From Bacteroidia bacterium (GTDB taxonomy: Bacteria > Bacteroidota > Bacteroidia > J057): 64,000 nt of DNA. The stretch spans positions 558,001 to 622,000 of the forward strand of contig JAWPMV010000001.1 of NCBI GenBank assembly GCA_033391075.1, in the 5' to 3' direction. The notes beneath the pieces were generated by a model. That model made no database searches. It saw nothing but the letters and a program-made list of their open reading frames with translations, and was not told the DNA's origin. Of the stretch, positions 15,414-26,800 are shown piece after piece; position 1 is the first letter of the stretch, and every line of letters begins with the position of its first letter. The position numbers and the translations under genes are program-made.

Positions 15414-16601
15414 ATGGCAAAGGAAACATTCCAACGTACCAAGCCGCACGTGAACATTGGCACAATCGGGCACGTGGATCACGGCAAAACCACGCTCACC
15501 GCTGCTATTACCACCGTGCTTGCAAAAGCCGGTAATGTTGAGGTGAAAAGCTTTGACGAGATTGACAACGCTCCTGAAGAAAAAGAGCGTGGTATTACTA
15601 TTAATACCTCTCACGTAGAGTATGAGACTGTAAATCGTCACTATGCGCACGTTGACTGTCCTGGTCACGCCGACTATGTGAAAAACATGGTAACTGGTGC
15701 TGCTCAGATGGACGGTGCGATATTGGTTGTTGCCGCGACGGATGGTCCTATGCCTCAAACTCGTGAGCACATCCTGCTTGCTCGTCAGGTTGGTGTACCT
15801 CAGCTGGTTGTATTCATGAACAAAGTTGACCTCGTTGACGACGAAGAGTTGTTGGAGCTGGTTGAACTTGAGATTCGTGATCTCTTGAGCGCTTACGATT
15901 TCGCAGGTGATGATATTCCTGTAATTCAGGGTTCTGCTTTGGGTGGTCTTGACGGACAGCCTGAGTGGGAAGCTAAAATCCTTGAGTTGATGGAAAATGT
16001 TGATAGCTTTATCCCAACTCCTAAAAGGGATACTGAAAAAGACTTCCTGATGCCTGTAGAGGACGTGTTCTCTATCACAGGTCGTGGTACTGTTGCAACG
16101 GGTCGTATCGAAACCGGTGTAATCAACAGTGGTGATCCTGTAGACATCATTGGTCTTGATGCAGAGAAGCTTTCTTCTACTGTTACTGGTGTGGAGATGT
16201 TCCGTAAGATCCTCGACAGAGGAGAAGCTGGTGATAACGTAGGATTGTTGCTTCGTGGTATTGAGAAAACTTCCATCAAGCGTGGAATGGTTATCATTAA
16301 GCCTGGTTCTGTAACTCCTCATAGCAAGTTCAAAGCTGAGGTTTACGTACTGAGCAAAGACGAAGGTGGTCGCCACACTCCATTCTTTACCAACTACCGT
16401 CCTCAGTTCTACTTCCGTACAACTGACGTAACTGGAGTAGTTTCTCTTGGTGATGGAGTTGATATGGTAATGCCTGGTGATAACACTACAGTAACTGTAG
16501 AGCTTATCTACCCAGTTGCAATGACTAAAGGTCTTCGTTTCGCGATTCGTGAAGGTGGTCGTACCATCGGTGCGGGTCAGGTTACTGAGATCCTCGAATA
16601 A
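15414..16601 (+). CDS. tuf: Elongation factor Tu
   Basis: A 395-residue translational GTPase that delivers aminoacyl-tRNA to the ribosome. The G1 box GHVDHGKT is at residues of about 18-25. The switch I segment [12 protein letters not shown], the [12 protein letters not shown] box (G3) and MNKVDLVDD (G4) follow. Domains 2 and 3 are complete, with the usual C-terminal [14 protein letters not shown]. It is embedded between tRNA genes, as in many Bacteroidota, and is the only EF-Tu gene in the window. A hairpin follows its stop codon. Confidence 0.99.
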   Translation: MAKETFQRTKPHVNIGTIGHVDHGKTTLTAAITTVLAKAGNVEVKSFDEIDNAPEEKERGITINTSHVEYETVNRHYAHVDCPGHADYVKNMVTGAAQMDGAILVVAATDGPMPQTREHILLARQVGVPQLVVFMNKVDLVDDEELLELVELEIRDLLSAYDFAGDDIPVIQGSALGGLDGQPEWEAKILELMENVDSFIPTPKRDTEKDFLMPVEDVFSITGRGTVATGRIETGVINSGDPVDIIGLDAEKLSSTVTGVEMFRKILDRGEAGDNVGLLLRGIEKTSIKRGMVIIKPGSVTPHSKFKAEVYVLSKDEGGRHTPFFTNYRPQFYFRTTDVTGVVSLGDGVDMVMPGDNTTVTVELIYPVAMTKGLRFAIREGGRTIGAGQVTEILE

Positions 16602-16611
16602 GATAAATTCA

Positions 16612-16643
16612 TTTCCGGACTCCCTTTTGGGGAGTTCGGAAAA
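16612..16643 (+). terminator. Stem-loop after tuf
   Basis: A long stem (TTTCCGGACTCCC pairing with GGGGAGTTCGGAAA) around a TTTT loop, just after the tuf stop codon. It is followed by only a mild T content, so it may be a leaky terminator or an RNA-processing/stability stem ahead of tRNA-Trp and secE. Confidence 0.6.
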
Positions 16644-16701
16644 TACTTTATATAAATCACACATTGATTCGCAAATTCATTTGCGATATATGTGTTTAAA
16701 A

Positions 16702-16774
16702 ACGGGTGTAGCTCAATTGGTAGAGCGACGGTCTCCAAAACCGTAGGCTGAGGGTTCAAGTCCTTCCGCCCGTG
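16702..16774 (+). tRNA. tRNA-Trp (CCA)
   Basis: A 73-base cloverleaf with acceptor ACGGGTG/CGCCCGT, anticodon loop CTCCAAA (anticodon CCA) and T loop TTCAAGT. It lies 13 bases before secE, the usual tRNA-Trp/secE/nusG order. Confidence 0.96.
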
Positions 16775-16787
16775 CAAATAAACTGTT

Positions 16788-16982
16788 ATGGAAAGATTAA
16801 GGGAAGGGTTTAAAGAGTATTTAGATGAACTGCTGTATAAAGTGCAGTGGCCTTCTTTAGACGAATTGCAAAGTAGTACCGTTACTGTACTCATTACCTC
16901 TCTTCTGATTGCATTGGCGATCTTCATTATGGATTTGGCCTTTCAGAATGGTATGTCCATCGTTTATAGTTTTTCTAACTAA
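16788..16982 (+). CDS. secE: Protein translocase subunit SecE
   Basis: A 64-residue single-span form of SecE, which clamps SecY in the inner-membrane translocon. The amphipathic helix (EGFKEYLDELLYKVQWPSLDE) precedes one transmembrane segment (VLITSLLIALAIFIMDLAF), matching the short single-helix type usual outside Gammaproteobacteria. It sits between tRNA-Trp and nusG, the conserved position for this gene. Confidence 0.93.
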   Translation: MERLREGFKEYLDELLYKVQWPSLDELQSSTVTVLITSLLIALAIFIMDLAFQNGMSIVYSFSN

Positions 16983-16997
16983 AAAACCAAAGAAGAG

Positions 16998-17540
16998 ATG
17001 GCAAAAGAGTGGTATGTACTGCGCGCAATAAGCGGTAAAGAAAAAAAGGTAAAGCAATACCTGGAAAGTGAAATTGATCGCCTGGAACTAGGCGAAGTCA
17101 TTCCTCAGGTGCTTATCCCTACTGAAAAAGTTTTCGAGATGCGCAACGGAAAGAAGAAACTCCGTGAGCGCACTTTTTTGCCAGGGTATATCCTGTTGGA
17201 ATGTGATCTCTCAGCAGAAATCATTTCAATGATGAAGGAAATACCCAATGTTATTGGCTTCCTTGGAGGCAGAAAAGGGGGAGATCCTGAACCCTTGAGG
17301 GTTGAAGAAGTGAACAAGATTCTGGGTAAGGTGGATGAGATGAATGAGAAAGGAGAAGTGCCCGAGGAACCATTCATCAAAGGTGAACCTGTGAAAGTAA
17401 TGGCTGGTCCATTCAACGGATTTACAGGCGTCATTGATGAGATTTATGAAGATAAGAAGAAACTGAAAGTGGTTGTAAAGATCTTTGGTCGTAACACACC
17501 TATAGAGCTAAACTACTTCCAGGTAGAAAAAGAATATTAA
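16998..17540 (+). CDS. nusG: Transcription termination/antitermination protein NusG
   Basis: A 180-residue NusG. The N-terminal NGN domain begins WYVLRAISGKEKKVK and contains RTFLPGYILLE. The C-terminal KOW domain starts at GEPVKVMAGPFNGFTGVI. It binds RNA polymerase and links it to Rho or to ribosomes (via S10). The length is normal. It precedes rplK, as in nearly all bacteria, with a 97-base gap that contains a short imperfect repeat of GAATTCTT but no clear promoter. Confidence 0.98.
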   Translation: MAKEWYVLRAISGKEKKVKQYLESEIDRLELGEVIPQVLIPTEKVFEMRNGKKKLRERTFLPGYILLECDLSAEIISMMKEIPNVIGFLGGRKGGDPEPLRVEEVNKILGKVDEMNEKGEVPEEPFIKGEPVKVMAGPFNGFTGVIDEIYEDKKKLKVVVKIFGRNTPIELNYFQVEKEY

Positions 17541-17637
17541 TGGTTGAATTCTTGAATTCTTGAATGACCGTAAGGTTGCTTCCCATTCTTATACAATTCC
17601 TGAATTCGATAAACTCAACTTTCAATCATTTAATTAG

Positions 17638-18090
17638 ATGGCTAAGCAGATAGAGACCTATGTGAAGCTGCAGGTAAGGGGTGGCCAAGCCAGCCCGGCT
17701 CCTCCCATTGGTCCAGCACTTGGTTCAAAAGGATTGAACATCATGGAGTTCTGTAAGCGTTTCAACGCTGTATCGCAGGACAAAATGGGTCAGGTCCTTC
17801 CAGTGGTGATCACTGTTTACGTAGATAAGTCATTTGATTTTGTAGTAAAAACACCTCCAGCGGCTGTATTGTTGTTGGAAGCTGCAAAACTCAAAAAAGG
17901 TTCACCTGAACCCAACCGTAACAAGGTGGGTAAGGTTAGCTGGGATGACTGTAAACGGATCGCAGAAACCAAAATGCAGGATTTGAATGCCTTTACTATT
18001 GAATCAGGCATGAGGATGATAGCAGGAACAGCAAGAAGCATGGGTCTAACCGTCCAGGGAACACCACCCTGGGAAGAAAATCAGGAATAA
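17638..18090 (+). CDS. rplK: Large ribosomal subunit protein uL11
   Basis: A 150-residue L11 with the N-terminal [21 protein letters not shown] segment and the C-terminal rRNA-binding part ([18 protein letters not shown], then [10 protein letters not shown]). It organises the GTPase-associated centre of the 50S subunit. It is followed 2 bases later by rplA, so the two are translationally linked. The C-terminus is slightly longer than in E. coli. Confidence 0.98.
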   Translation: MAKQIETYVKLQVRGGQASPAPPIGPALGSKGLNIMEFCKRFNAVSQDKMGQVLPVVITVYVDKSFDFVVKTPPAAVLLLEAAKLKKGSPEPNRNKVGKVSWDDCKRIAETKMQDLNAFTIESGMRMIAGTARSMGLTVQGTPPWEENQE

Positions 18091-18092
18091 TC

Positions 18093-18788
18093 ATGGCGCT
18101 TACAAAAAATCATAAAAAAGCACTCGAGGCTGTAGATGCTGAAAAGTATTACAACCTTGAAGAAGCTGCCGATCTCGTGAAGAAGGTAGCTTATGCTAAA
18201 TTTGACGAGTCCGTCGAGCTGCACTGTCGTTTAGGGGTTGACCCCAGACAGGCAAATCAGATGGTTCGGGGCGTCGCGACCCTGCCACATGGAACCGGTA
18301 AGGAAGTAACTGTATTGGTACTGACTACCCCTGACAAAGAGGCTGAGGCCACTGAAGCAGGAGCTGACTTTGTAGGTTTGGATGAATACATCCAAAAAAT
18401 TCAAGGAGGCTGGACAGATGTGGATGTAATCATTTGTTCTCCGGACGTTATGGCCAAAGTTGGTAGACTCGGACGTGTATTGGGACCTAGAGGATTGATG
18501 CCTAACCCCAAAAGCGGTACCGTAACACCAAATGTTGGCAATGCAGTGAAAGAAGTGAAAGCTGGTAAAATTGACTTCAAAGTTGATAAGACCGGAATTA
18601 TTCACGTGTCAGTAGGTAAAGTTTCCTTTACTCCTGAGCAGATATATCAAAATACGCTGGAAATGCTCCAGACTCTTGAGCGTCTGAAACCATCAGGAAT
18701 CAAAGGGATTTACTTCAAATCCATTAGCATGGCTTCTACGATGGGGCCAGGTGTGAAAATTGATAAGTCTAGTGTGCCCGGAATTTAA
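18093..18788 (+). CDS. rplA: Large ribosomal subunit protein uL1
   Basis: A 231-residue L1, the mobile stalk protein of the E site and often the autogenous repressor of the rplK-rplA operon. Conserved segments are the N-terminal [51 protein letters not shown] and the C-terminal [18 protein letters not shown]. The length is normal. It is tightly packed between rplK and rplJ. Confidence 0.98.
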   Translation: MALTKNHKKALEAVDAEKYYNLEEAADLVKKVAYAKFDESVELHCRLGVDPRQANQMVRGVATLPHGTGKEVTVLVLTTPDKEAEATEAGADFVGLDEYIQKIQGGWTDVDVIICSPDVMAKVGRLGRVLGPRGLMPNPKSGTVTPNVGNAVKEVKAGKIDFKVDKTGIIHVSVGKVSFTPEQIYQNTLEMLQTLERLKPSGIKGIYFKSISMASTMGPGVKIDKSSVPGI

Positions 18789-18794
18789 TGTATC

Positions 18795-19322
18795 ATGACG
18801 AAAGAACAGAAAATTCAATTAGTTAAAGACCTCACGGAGAAGTTTCAGGAGTATCCTAACTTCTACATCACTGAGGCAGGCGGGCTCACAGTATCAGAGA
18901 CAAATCAACTTAGAGCCTTGTGCTATGAGAAGGGAATTCCCCTTCAGATGGTAAAGAATACCTTGGTAAAGAAAGCACTCGAAAATCTTGAAGGAGACTA
19001 TTCTGAAGTCTTTGATGTACTGAAAGAACCTTCTTCTATCTTTTTCGCAGGTGTAGAGAATCCAAGCGTACCGGCAAAATTGATCAATGAGTTTAGAAAG
19101 AAAAATGAGAAGCCTCTTCTAAAAGCAGCAGTTATTGATACTTCTGTCTTCAAAGGAGATGATCAACTCAAAGCACTTGCTGAACTCAAGTCTAAGGACG
19201 AACTGATCGGAGAAGTTATCGGATTGCTACAAAGCCCAGCGAAAAATGTTATCTCTGCGCTTAAGTCTAGCGGCGGTACTCTTGCAGGACTCCTCAAGAC
19301 CCTTTCCGAAAGGGAAGAGTAA
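18795..19322 (+). CDS. rplJ: Large ribosomal subunit protein uL10
   Basis: A 175-residue L10, the base of the L7/L12 stalk. The N-terminal half binds rRNA and L11 (QKIQLVKDLTEKFQEYPNFYI, then the MVKNTLVKKALE segment). The C-terminal helix carries the L12 dimers. It is 6 bases after rplA. A 109-base gap to rplL without a clear terminator follows, so the two are probably on one transcript. Confidence 0.97.
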   Translation: MTKEQKIQLVKDLTEKFQEYPNFYITEAGGLTVSETNQLRALCYEKGIPLQMVKNTLVKKALENLEGDYSEVFDVLKEPSSIFFAGVENPSVPAKLINEFRKKNEKPLLKAAVIDTSVFKGDDQLKALAELKSKDELIGEVIGLLQSPAKNVISALKSSGGTLAGLLKTLSEREE

Positions 19323-19431
19323 GATTTATACGCCGTGGCTAAGCTTCCATCGGATTACCGAATTGCCCGGCACATTATTTTGAAGTTATTTTTTTTGACA
19401 TAAGACATTTACACTAAACGGCATTTTAAAA

Positions 19432-19812
19432 ATGGCAGATTTGAAAGCATTCGCAGAGCAGCTGGTTAACCTGACGGTAAAAGAAGTTAACGAACTAGCT
19501 GACATATTAAAAGAAGAATACGGCATTGAGCCTGCAGCTGCTGCAGTTGCAGTAGCTGGACCCGCAGGAGGTGGAGAAGGTGGAGAAGAAGGCGGTGGCC
19601 AAACTGAGTTTGATGTAATGCTCATCAGCCCAGGTGGCGCTAAGCTCAACGTTGTAAAAGCAGTTAAAGCTATTACAGGTCTAGGCCTGAAAGAAGCTAA
19701 AGGAGTAGTTGATTCAGCTCCTACTGCTGTTAAGGAGAAAGTTTCTAAAGAAGAAGCTGAATCCGTTAAAGCTCAATTAGAAGAAGCTGGTGCTGAGGTA
19801 GAGCTGAAGTAA
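19432..19812 (+). CDS. rplL: Large ribosomal subunit protein bL12 (L7/L12)
   Basis: A 126-residue L7/L12 with the N-terminal dimerisation helices, an Ala/Gly-rich hinge ([19 protein letters not shown]) and the C-terminal factor-binding domain ([32 protein letters not shown]). It recruits translational GTPases to the ribosome. It is the last ribosomal gene before rpoB and is followed by two hairpins that may reduce read-through into rpoB. Confidence 0.98.
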   Translation: MADLKAFAEQLVNLTVKEVNELADILKEEYGIEPAAAAVAVAGPAGGGEGGEEGGGQTEFDVMLISPGGAKLNVVKAVKAITGLGLKEAKGVVDSAPTAVKEKVSKEEAESVKAQLEEAGAEVELK

Positions 19813-19824
19813 ATAAACCATTTG

Positions 19825-19887
19825 ATGGGTTATTTAAGTTCTACCCATAGAATAGACCTGATTCTTGTAGTCAGGTCTATTTCTCCA
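19825..19887 (+). promoter_or_regulatory. Tandem hairpins between rplL and rpoB, possible attenuator
   Basis: Two stems follow rplL: ATGGGT/ACCCAT at 19825-19848, then an 11-bp stem AATAGACCTGA/TCAGGTCTATT at 19851-19881, followed by TCTCC rather than a T run. This is not a full terminator, but fits partial termination or RNase processing between the ribosomal genes and the polymerase genes, as is known for this operon in other bacteria. Confidence 0.55.
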
Positions 19888-19967
19888 TGTTTTTATATGA
19901 TATGACCATGATTCGCAATATCCAAGCAGTAAAATTTGTGTCTTCAACCCACTAAACCGATAGCAAT

Positions 19968-22900
19968 TTGAGTAGCACAAAGCAGCCGAAACGGATTTCC
20001 TTCTCCCAGATAAACAAGGTGATCGACTATCCGGATTTTCTTGAAGTACAACTCCGTTCATTTCAAGAATTTTTGCAAGTTGATACCCCACCAGACAAAA
20101 GAAGAGAAGAAGGACTGTTCAAGGTATTTAAAGAAAATTTCCCGATTACCGATGCGCGGGAAAACTTTGTTCTTGAGTTTTTGGACTATTACATTGATCC
20201 TCCCAGATATTCTTTATCAGAATGTAAGGCGAGAGGTCTTACTCATTCCGTAGCACTCAAAGCAAAGCTCTTTCTCTACTGTACAGACCCTGAGAATGAA
20301 GACTTTGAACCGGTTACCCAGGAAGTTTACTTAGGTAATATTCCTTATATGACCGGAAAAGGTACCTTCATTATCAATGGGGCTGAAAGAGTAGTAGTAA
20401 GTCAGCTGCATCGTTCCCCCGGTGTGTTCTTTGGCCAGTCATTCCATGCAAATGGTACAAAGTTGTACTCTGCCCGTATCATTCCTTTCAAAGGATCATG
20501 GGTAGAATTCTCAACTGATGTAAATAATGTCATGTACGCATACATCGACCGTAAGAAGAAATTCCCGGTCACAACTCTGATGCGTGCAATCGGATATAGC
20601 TCCGATAAAGACATCCTTGAGATTTTCGGCCTCGCAGAAGAGGTGAAGATCAATAAGGCGAGTGTAAAGAAAAGTATCGGAAGAAAGTTAGCCGCCAGGA
20701 TCTTGAGAACCTGGACGGAAGACTTTGTTGATGAAGATACAGGTGAAGTAGTATCTATTACCAGAAATGAAGTACTCTTCGAAAGGGATCATGTGATCGC
20801 TAAAGAAGATTATGAAGACATTCTTGATTCTGGGGTAGCTTCTATGATCCTGGTTGCAAGTGATGCTAGTGCCGCTGAGTACTCCATCATTTACAACACC
20901 CTCCAAAAAGATAATTCTAACTCCATGTCTGAGGCAGTTGACCTCATCTATCGCCAGCTGAGAAATGCTGAGCCGCCAGATGAAGAAACGGCTCGTGGAG
21001 TAATTGATAAATTGTTCTTTAGCGATAAGCGTTATGACCTCGGAGAAGTAGGTCGCTATCGTTTGAACAAAAAATTGCACGGAGTATTTGAAGAAGACAG
21101 TCAGGTACTGACCAAGCAGGACATCATCAAAATTGTTGAATTCCTGGTTGAGCTTCAAAACAGTAAAATGAATGTGGACGACATTGACCACTTGAGCAAT
21201 CGTCGTATCCGTACTGTTGGGGAGCAATTGTACTCTCAGTTTAGTGTAGGTCTCGCTCGTATGGCGCGTACCATTCGTGAAAGAATGAACATTCGCGACA
21301 ATGAGATCTTTACTCCGGCAGACCTGATCAATGCAAGGACACTTTCCAGTGTTATTAACTCCTTCTTTGGAACCAACCAGTTGAGCCAGTTTCTGGATCA
21401 AACGAACCCACTCTCTGAGCTTACTCACAAAAGAAGAGTATCAGCTTTGGGACCAGGGGGACTTTCTCGTGAAAGAGCCGGTTTCGAAGTAAGGGACGTT
21501 CACTATACTCACTACGGGCGTCTTTGTCCGATTGAGACTCCGGAAGGTCCAAACATTGGATTGATCTCTTCTCTTTGTACCTATGCCAAAATCAACGATA
21601 TGGGATTCATAGAAACCCCATATAGAAAAGTTGAAGAAGGGGTAGTTTCGCCTAATGCGACTTACCTGAGTGCAGAAGAAGAAGACCAAATCATTATCGC
21701 ACAGTCAAATGCGCCGATTACAGAGGATGGGAAATTCATGAATCCCAAAGTCAAAGCCCGTAAAATGGGTGACTTCCCGGTAGTTGAGCCTAATGACGTA
21801 GCATATATGGACGTTGCGCCCAACCAAATCGTGAGTGTGGCTGCATCTCTGATTCCATTTCTGGAAAATGATGATGCAAACCGTGCCTTGATGGGATCAA
21901 ACATGCAACGTCAGGCAGTACCTCTCCTCAAACCGGAAGCACCTATTGTAGGTACAGGTATTGAGGAAAAAGTAGCCCTGGACTCTCGCTCCATGATGAA
22001 AGCAGAGGGCAAAGGGGTTATCGAGTATGTGGATGGAAGTAAAATTGTTATTAACTATGATCGCTCTGCTATTGACGATCTTGTTAGCTTCAATTCTAAT
22101 GTAGTTACCTACATGCTTCCCAAATTCTCCAGAACCAACCAAAACACTTGTATCAACCTTCGTCCGGTTGTAAAAGTGGGAGATAAGGTTGAAGCTGGAG
22201 ATGTGGTTGCAGATGGATACGCAACAGAAGATGGCGAATTGGCACTCGGTAAGAACCTCCTGGTGGCCTTCATGCCCTGGCAGGGATATAACTTTGAGGA
22301 TGCCATCGTAATTTCTGAGCGTGTAGTTGCTGAGGATGTTTATACATCTCTACACATCGAGGAGTTTGAATTGCAGGTTAGAGATACCAAGCGAGGGGAA
22401 GAAGAACTTACCCGTGAGATTCCTAACGTAAGTGAAGATGCGATCAAACATTTGGATGAAAATGGATTGATCCGTGTTGGAGCTGAAGTAAATCCTGGCG
22501 ACATCCTGATTGGTAAGATTACTCCTAAGGGAGAATCTGATCCTACTCCAGAAGAAAAACTGCTGCGTGCAATCTTTGGAGACAAAGCGGGAGACGTAAA
22601 AGATGCATCTCTCCGTGTACCTCCTTCTATTGCTGGGGTAGTTATTGATAAAAAACTTTTCTCTAAAGAAAAGAAAGAAAGCAAAGCGAAAGCTCGTGAT
22701 AAGAAGCTCCTTCAAGGATTGGAAGAGCGCTACAATAACGAGCTCATGGAGTTGAATAACACCATGGTTTCCAAGCTTCTCGGACTCTTAGGAGATCATA
22801 AATCAAAAGGAGTTAAGAATAAGTTCAACGAAGAAGTTATTCCTAGTGGAAAGAAATTCACGGAAAAAGGACTTTCTTCTCTCATCTTCCTGGATATCGT

Positions 22901-23771
22901 CCCAACCGGATGGACAGGAGATGATGATCTTAACAAGAATATCGAGCACCTCTTCAGAAATCATAAGCGTCGTTATGACCTGATTGAAGGTAGCTTCAGA
23001 AGAGAAGAGTATCAGATCCGTGTTGGAGATGAGCTTCCTTCCGGTATTTTGAAACTCGCCAAGGTTTATGTTGCCAAAAAACGTAAACTGAAAGTAGGTG
23101 ATAAAATGGCTGGGCGCCACGGAAACAAAGGGGTAGTATCTCGTATTGTTCCTGTGGAAGATATGCCATTCTTGCCAGATGGAACTCCAGTTGATATCGT
23201 ACTCAACCCGCTTGGTGTACCTTCCCGTATGAACCTGGGACAGGTATATGAAACCATTTTGGGATGGGCCGGTAAAAAACTAGGCGTAAAATTTGCTACA
23301 CCTATCTTTGATGGTGCGAGTGTCGAAGATGTTAACAAGTATATCAAAAAGGCAAAATTACCCGATTATGGGGTTGCTCAGCTGATCAATGGTCAGACTG
23401 GAGAGGACTTCAGTGAGAAAACTACCGTGGGTATTATCTACATGCTGAAACTGATTCACTTGGTTGACGATAAGATGCACTCCCGTTCCATCGGACCATA
23501 CTCGCTCATTACGCAGCAGCCTCTGGGTGGTAAAGCTCAGTTTGGTGGTCAGCGTTTTGGTGAGATGGAAGTATGGGCCCTGGAGGCCTTTGGTGCAGCT
23601 CACATCTTGAGAGAGATGCTGACTGTCAAGTCGGATGATGTGATAGGTCGTGCGAAAGTGTACGAATCTATCGTGAAAGGTGATGTATTGCCTTACCCGG
23701 GTATCCCTGAATCATTCAACGTATTGATTCATGAGCTTCGTGGTCTGGCTCTAGAGGTAACATTAGACTAA
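19968..23771 (+). CDS. rpoB: DNA-directed RNA polymerase subunit beta
   Basis: A 1,267-residue beta subunit. The start is a TTG giving [13 protein letters not shown], which matches the usual N-terminus of Bacteroidota RpoB; there is no ATG near that would fit. Landmarks are [17 protein letters not shown] at the N-terminus, the rifampicin region ([25 protein letters not shown]), the catalytic lobe [11 protein letters not shown], the [17 protein letters not shown] segment and a C-terminal [19 protein letters not shown]. The rifampicin region has the ordinary residues (Ser, Gln, Asp, His, Arg in the expected order). It is co-transcribed with rpoC. Confidence 0.99.
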   Translation: MSSTKQPKRISFSQINKVIDYPDFLEVQLRSFQEFLQVDTPPDKRREEGLFKVFKENFPITDARENFVLEFLDYYIDPPRYSLSECKARGLTHSVALKAKLFLYCTDPENEDFEPVTQEVYLGNIPYMTGKGTFIINGAERVVVSQLHRSPGVFFGQSFHANGTKLYSARIIPFKGSWVEFSTDVNNVMYAYIDRKKKFPVTTLMRAIGYSSDKDILEIFGLAEEVKINKASVKKSIGRKLAARILRTWTEDFVDEDTGEVVSITRNEVLFERDHVIAKEDYEDILDSGVASMILVASDASAAEYSIIYNTLQKDNSNSMSEAVDLIYRQLRNAEPPDEETARGVIDKLFFSDKRYDLGEVGRYRLNKKLHGVFEEDSQVLTKQDIIKIVEFLVELQNSKMNVDDIDHLSNRRIRTVGEQLYSQFSVGLARMARTIRERMNIRDNEIFTPADLINARTLSSVINSFFGTNQLSQFLDQTNPLSELTHKRRVSALGPGGLSRERAGFEVRDVHYTHYGRLCPIETPEGPNIGLISSLCTYAKINDMGFIETPYRKVEEGVVSPNATYLSAEEEDQIIIAQSNAPITEDGKFMNPKVKARKMGDFPVVEPNDVAYMDVAPNQIVSVAASLIPFLENDDANRALMGSNMQRQAVPLLKPEAPIVGTGIEEKVALDSRSMMKAEGKGVIEYVDGSKIVINYDRSAIDDLVSFNSNVVTYMLPKFSRTNQNTCINLRPVVKVGDKVEAGDVVADGYATEDGELALGKNLLVAFMPWQGYNFEDAIVISERVVAEDVYTSLHIEEFELQVRDTKRGEEELTREIPNVSEDAIKHLDENGLIRVGAEVNPGDILIGKITPKGESDPTPEEKLLRAIFGDKAGDVKDASLRVPPSIAGVVIDKKLFSKEKKESKAKARDKKLLQGLEERYNNELMELNNTMVSKLLGLLGDHKSKGVKNKFNEEVIPSGKKFTEKGLSSLIFLDIVPTGWTGDDDLNKNIEHLFRNHKRRYDLIEGSFRREEYQIRVGDELPSGILKLAKVYVAKKRKLKVGDKMAGRHGNKGVVSRIVPVEDMPFLPDGTPVDIVLNPLGVPSRMNLGQVYETILGWAGKKLGVKFATPIFDGASVEDVNKYIKKAKLPDYGVAQLINGQTGEDFSEKTTVGIIYMLKLIHLVDDKMHSRSIGPYSLITQQPLGGKAQFGGQRFGEMEVWALEAFGAAHILREMLTVKSDDVIGRAKVYESIVKGDVLPYPGIPESFNVLIHELRGLALEVTLD

Positions 23772-23791
23772 TTGTTTGAAAATTAATTATT

Positions 23792-23797
23792 GGAGGT
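23792..23797 (+). promoter_or_regulatory. Shine-Dalgarno sequence of rpoC
   Basis: GGAGGT five bases before the rpoC ATG. Bacteroidota rarely use such sites, and almost no other gene in the window has one, so this start may be specially tuned. Confidence 0.7.
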
Positions 23798-23802
23798 AAC
23801 AT

Positions 23803-26800
23803 ATGCCCATCGCTAAGAATACCAAAATAAGCAGTGATTTCAAGCGTATCACCGTGAGTCTCGCTTCGCCGGAGGCTATCCTTAACCGCTCCAATGGTGA
23901 GGTCTTAAAACCTGAGACCATCAACTATAGGACTTATAAGCCGGAAAAGGATGGATTGTTCTGCGAACGTATATTCGGTCCTGTAAAGGACTATGAATGT
24001 CACTGTGGTAAGTATAAGCGTATTCGATATAAAGGCATCATTTGTGATCGTTGTGGTGTAGAGGTAACTGAGAAGAAGGTGCGACGTGAAAGAATGGGCC
24101 ATATCCAATTGGTGGTACCGGTAGCTCATATCTGGTACTTCCGTACACTTCCTTCCAAGATTGGCTACTTGCTCGGTCTTACAGGGAAGAAACTTGACCA
24201 GATTATTTATTACGAACGCTATGTCGTTATAAATCCTGGTATCATGGAGAAAGAAGGCATTGCAAGGATGGACTTCCTTACCGAGGAAGAATACCTGAAT
24301 ATGCTGGAAACAGTTCCCAAAGAAAACCAGATGCTTCCAGATGATGATCCGGAAAAATTCCTGGCTAAAATGGGAGCAGAAGCCCTTGAGGCAATTCTTT
24401 CTACCATTGATCTGGATGATCTTTCTTATACTCTTCGTCAGAAAGCAGCTACTGAAACTTCTCAGCAAAGAAAGAATGACGCACTTAAGCGTCTGAAAAT
24501 TGTTGAGGCCTTCCGTGCAGCTAACCGTCGTATAGAGAACCGCCCTGAGTGGATGGTTGTCAGAATTGTACCCGTCATTCCTCCCGAATTGAGACCCCTA
24601 GTCCCGCTGGAAGGTGGACGTTTCGCAACTTCTGACTTGAATGATCTTTACCGTAGGGTAATCATTCGTAATAATAGACTTAAGCGTCTGATTGAGATCA
24701 AAGCACCAGAAGTAATCCTTCGTAATGAGAAAAGGATGCTTCAGGAAGCAGTTGACTCTCTCTTCGACAATACCAGAAAAGTTAATGCAGTTCGCTCTGA
24801 CTCCAACAGAGCCCTCAAATCTTTGAGTGATATGCTCAAAGGTAAGCAGGGTCGTTTCCGTCAGAACCTGCTTGGAAAACGTGTAGATTACTCCGGTCGT
24901 TCTGTGATCGTAGTAGGACCTACGCTGAAGCTTCACGAATGTGGACTTCCCAAGTCTATGGCTGCTGAGCTTTTCAAACCATTCGTTATCAGAAAGCTGA
25001 TCGAAAGGGGAATTGTTAAGACAGTAAAAAGTGCGAAGAAACTCGTAGATCGTCGTGATCCGGTGATCTGGGATATTCTGGAAAATATTCTGAAAGGACA
25101 CCCGGTTCTGCTAAACCGTGCTCCAACCCTTCACCGTTTGGGTATTCAGGCATTTATGCCTCGCCTGGTGGAAGGAAAAGCGATCAACCTGCACCCCTTG
25201 GTATGTACAGGTTTCAACGCTGACTTTGACGGAGACCAGATGGCGGTTCACGTTCCTTTGAGCAATGAAGCTTGTCTGGAAGCTATCGTTTTGATGCTTG
25301 CCAGTCATAACATTCTTCACCCTGCAAACGGTTCTCCGATTACCCTGCCTACTCAGGATATGGTATTGGGAGTATACTACCTCACCAAAGGTAGACCCAA
25401 GCAAAAAGGAGAAGGACTCCTCTTCGGTGGTTCTGAAGAAGTTGAAATCGCTTACAATGAAGGAGTTGTTGCAAAACACGCCATCATTAAAGTACGATTG
25501 AGAAAGCAGGATGAGAATGGTGAATATATCCTGAATGAAAATGGTGAGGAAGAAACTGAATATATCGAAACCACAGTTGGAAGAGTCTTGTTTAACAAGA
25601 TTGTACCGAAAAAAGCGGGTTACGTAAATATTCTGCTTTCCAAGAAAACCATGCGTACCGTTATCGGTGATATCTTCCGTAAGGCAGGATTGGTTGATAC
25701 GGTTAAATTCCTGGATGATCTCAAAGACCTCGGGTTTAGAGAAGCATTTACAGGAGGACTTTCATTCGCCTTGGATGAGGTGATTATTCCAAAGGCAAAG
25801 GATTCTTTGATCAAAGAGGCAGAAGCCAAGATCGAAGAAGTTGCGATGAACTATGGAATGGGTCTCATCACGGAAAACGAACGTTACAACCAGGTAATTG
25901 ATATCTGGACACATACCAATACTTCTCTTACGGAGACGCTAATGAAGCAGCTTGCTACCGATAAGGATGGATTCAATAACATCTACATGATGTTCCATTC
26001 TGGTGCAAGGGGTTCCAAAGAGCAGATTCGTCAGCTTGGAGGTATGAGGGGATTGATGGCCAAACCGCAAAAAACCCTCAAGGGATCTGCCGGTGAGATC
26101 ATTGAAAACCCGATTCTGGCAAACTTTAAAGAAGGACTCTCAGTACTTGAGTACTTTATCTCTACCCACGGTGCACGTAAAGGTCTTGCAGATACCGCCC
26201 TTAAAACAGCGGATGCAGGTTACCTGACTCGTCGTCTTGTGGACGTAGCACAGGATGTGATCATTACAGAGCACGATTGTGGTACACTGAGAGGATTGAC
26301 TACTTCTGCCTTGAAAGAGAACGAGGACGTGATTCAGCCTTTGGGTGAGCGTATCCTCGGTCGTGTTTCTCTGGACGATGTGTTTGATCCACTTGATCCT
26401 GAGAGAAAGATTGTGGAAGCAGGCGAAGAAATAACTGAAGCTATTGCCGCAGAGATTGAAGATTCTACCATTGAAAGTGTAGAGATTCGCTCTGTATTGA
26501 CGTGTGAATCTCGTCAGGGAGTATGTGCAAAATGCTACGGACGTAACCTCGCTACTGGAAAACTGGTGCAAACCGGAGAAGCAGTAGGAGTAGTAGCTGC
26601 TCAGTCTATTGGTGAGCCAGGAACTCAGCTTACGCTGCGTACCTTCCACGTGGGTGGTATCGCTCAGCGTGTTGCCTCTGGTAGCCAGTTGATCTCTAAA
26701 TTCGAAGGAAAGATCGCGCTCGAAAATGTGAAAGTTGTTGAGCGTGAAGAGGATGGAGACACCATCAAAGTTGTTATCAGTAGAGCTGGTAAACTGAAGA

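Noticed and set aside
15408-16664. Open frame of 418 codons opposite tuf
   Set aside because: It is a mirror of the tuf coding sequence with its codon bias. The implied protein is rich in Thr/Ser/Asn/Val without domain features, and tuf is certain on the other strand.
17541-17637. GAATTCTT-type short repeats between nusG and rplK as an operator
   Set aside because: Only two or three loose units, AT-rich context and no palindrome; it is probably chance.
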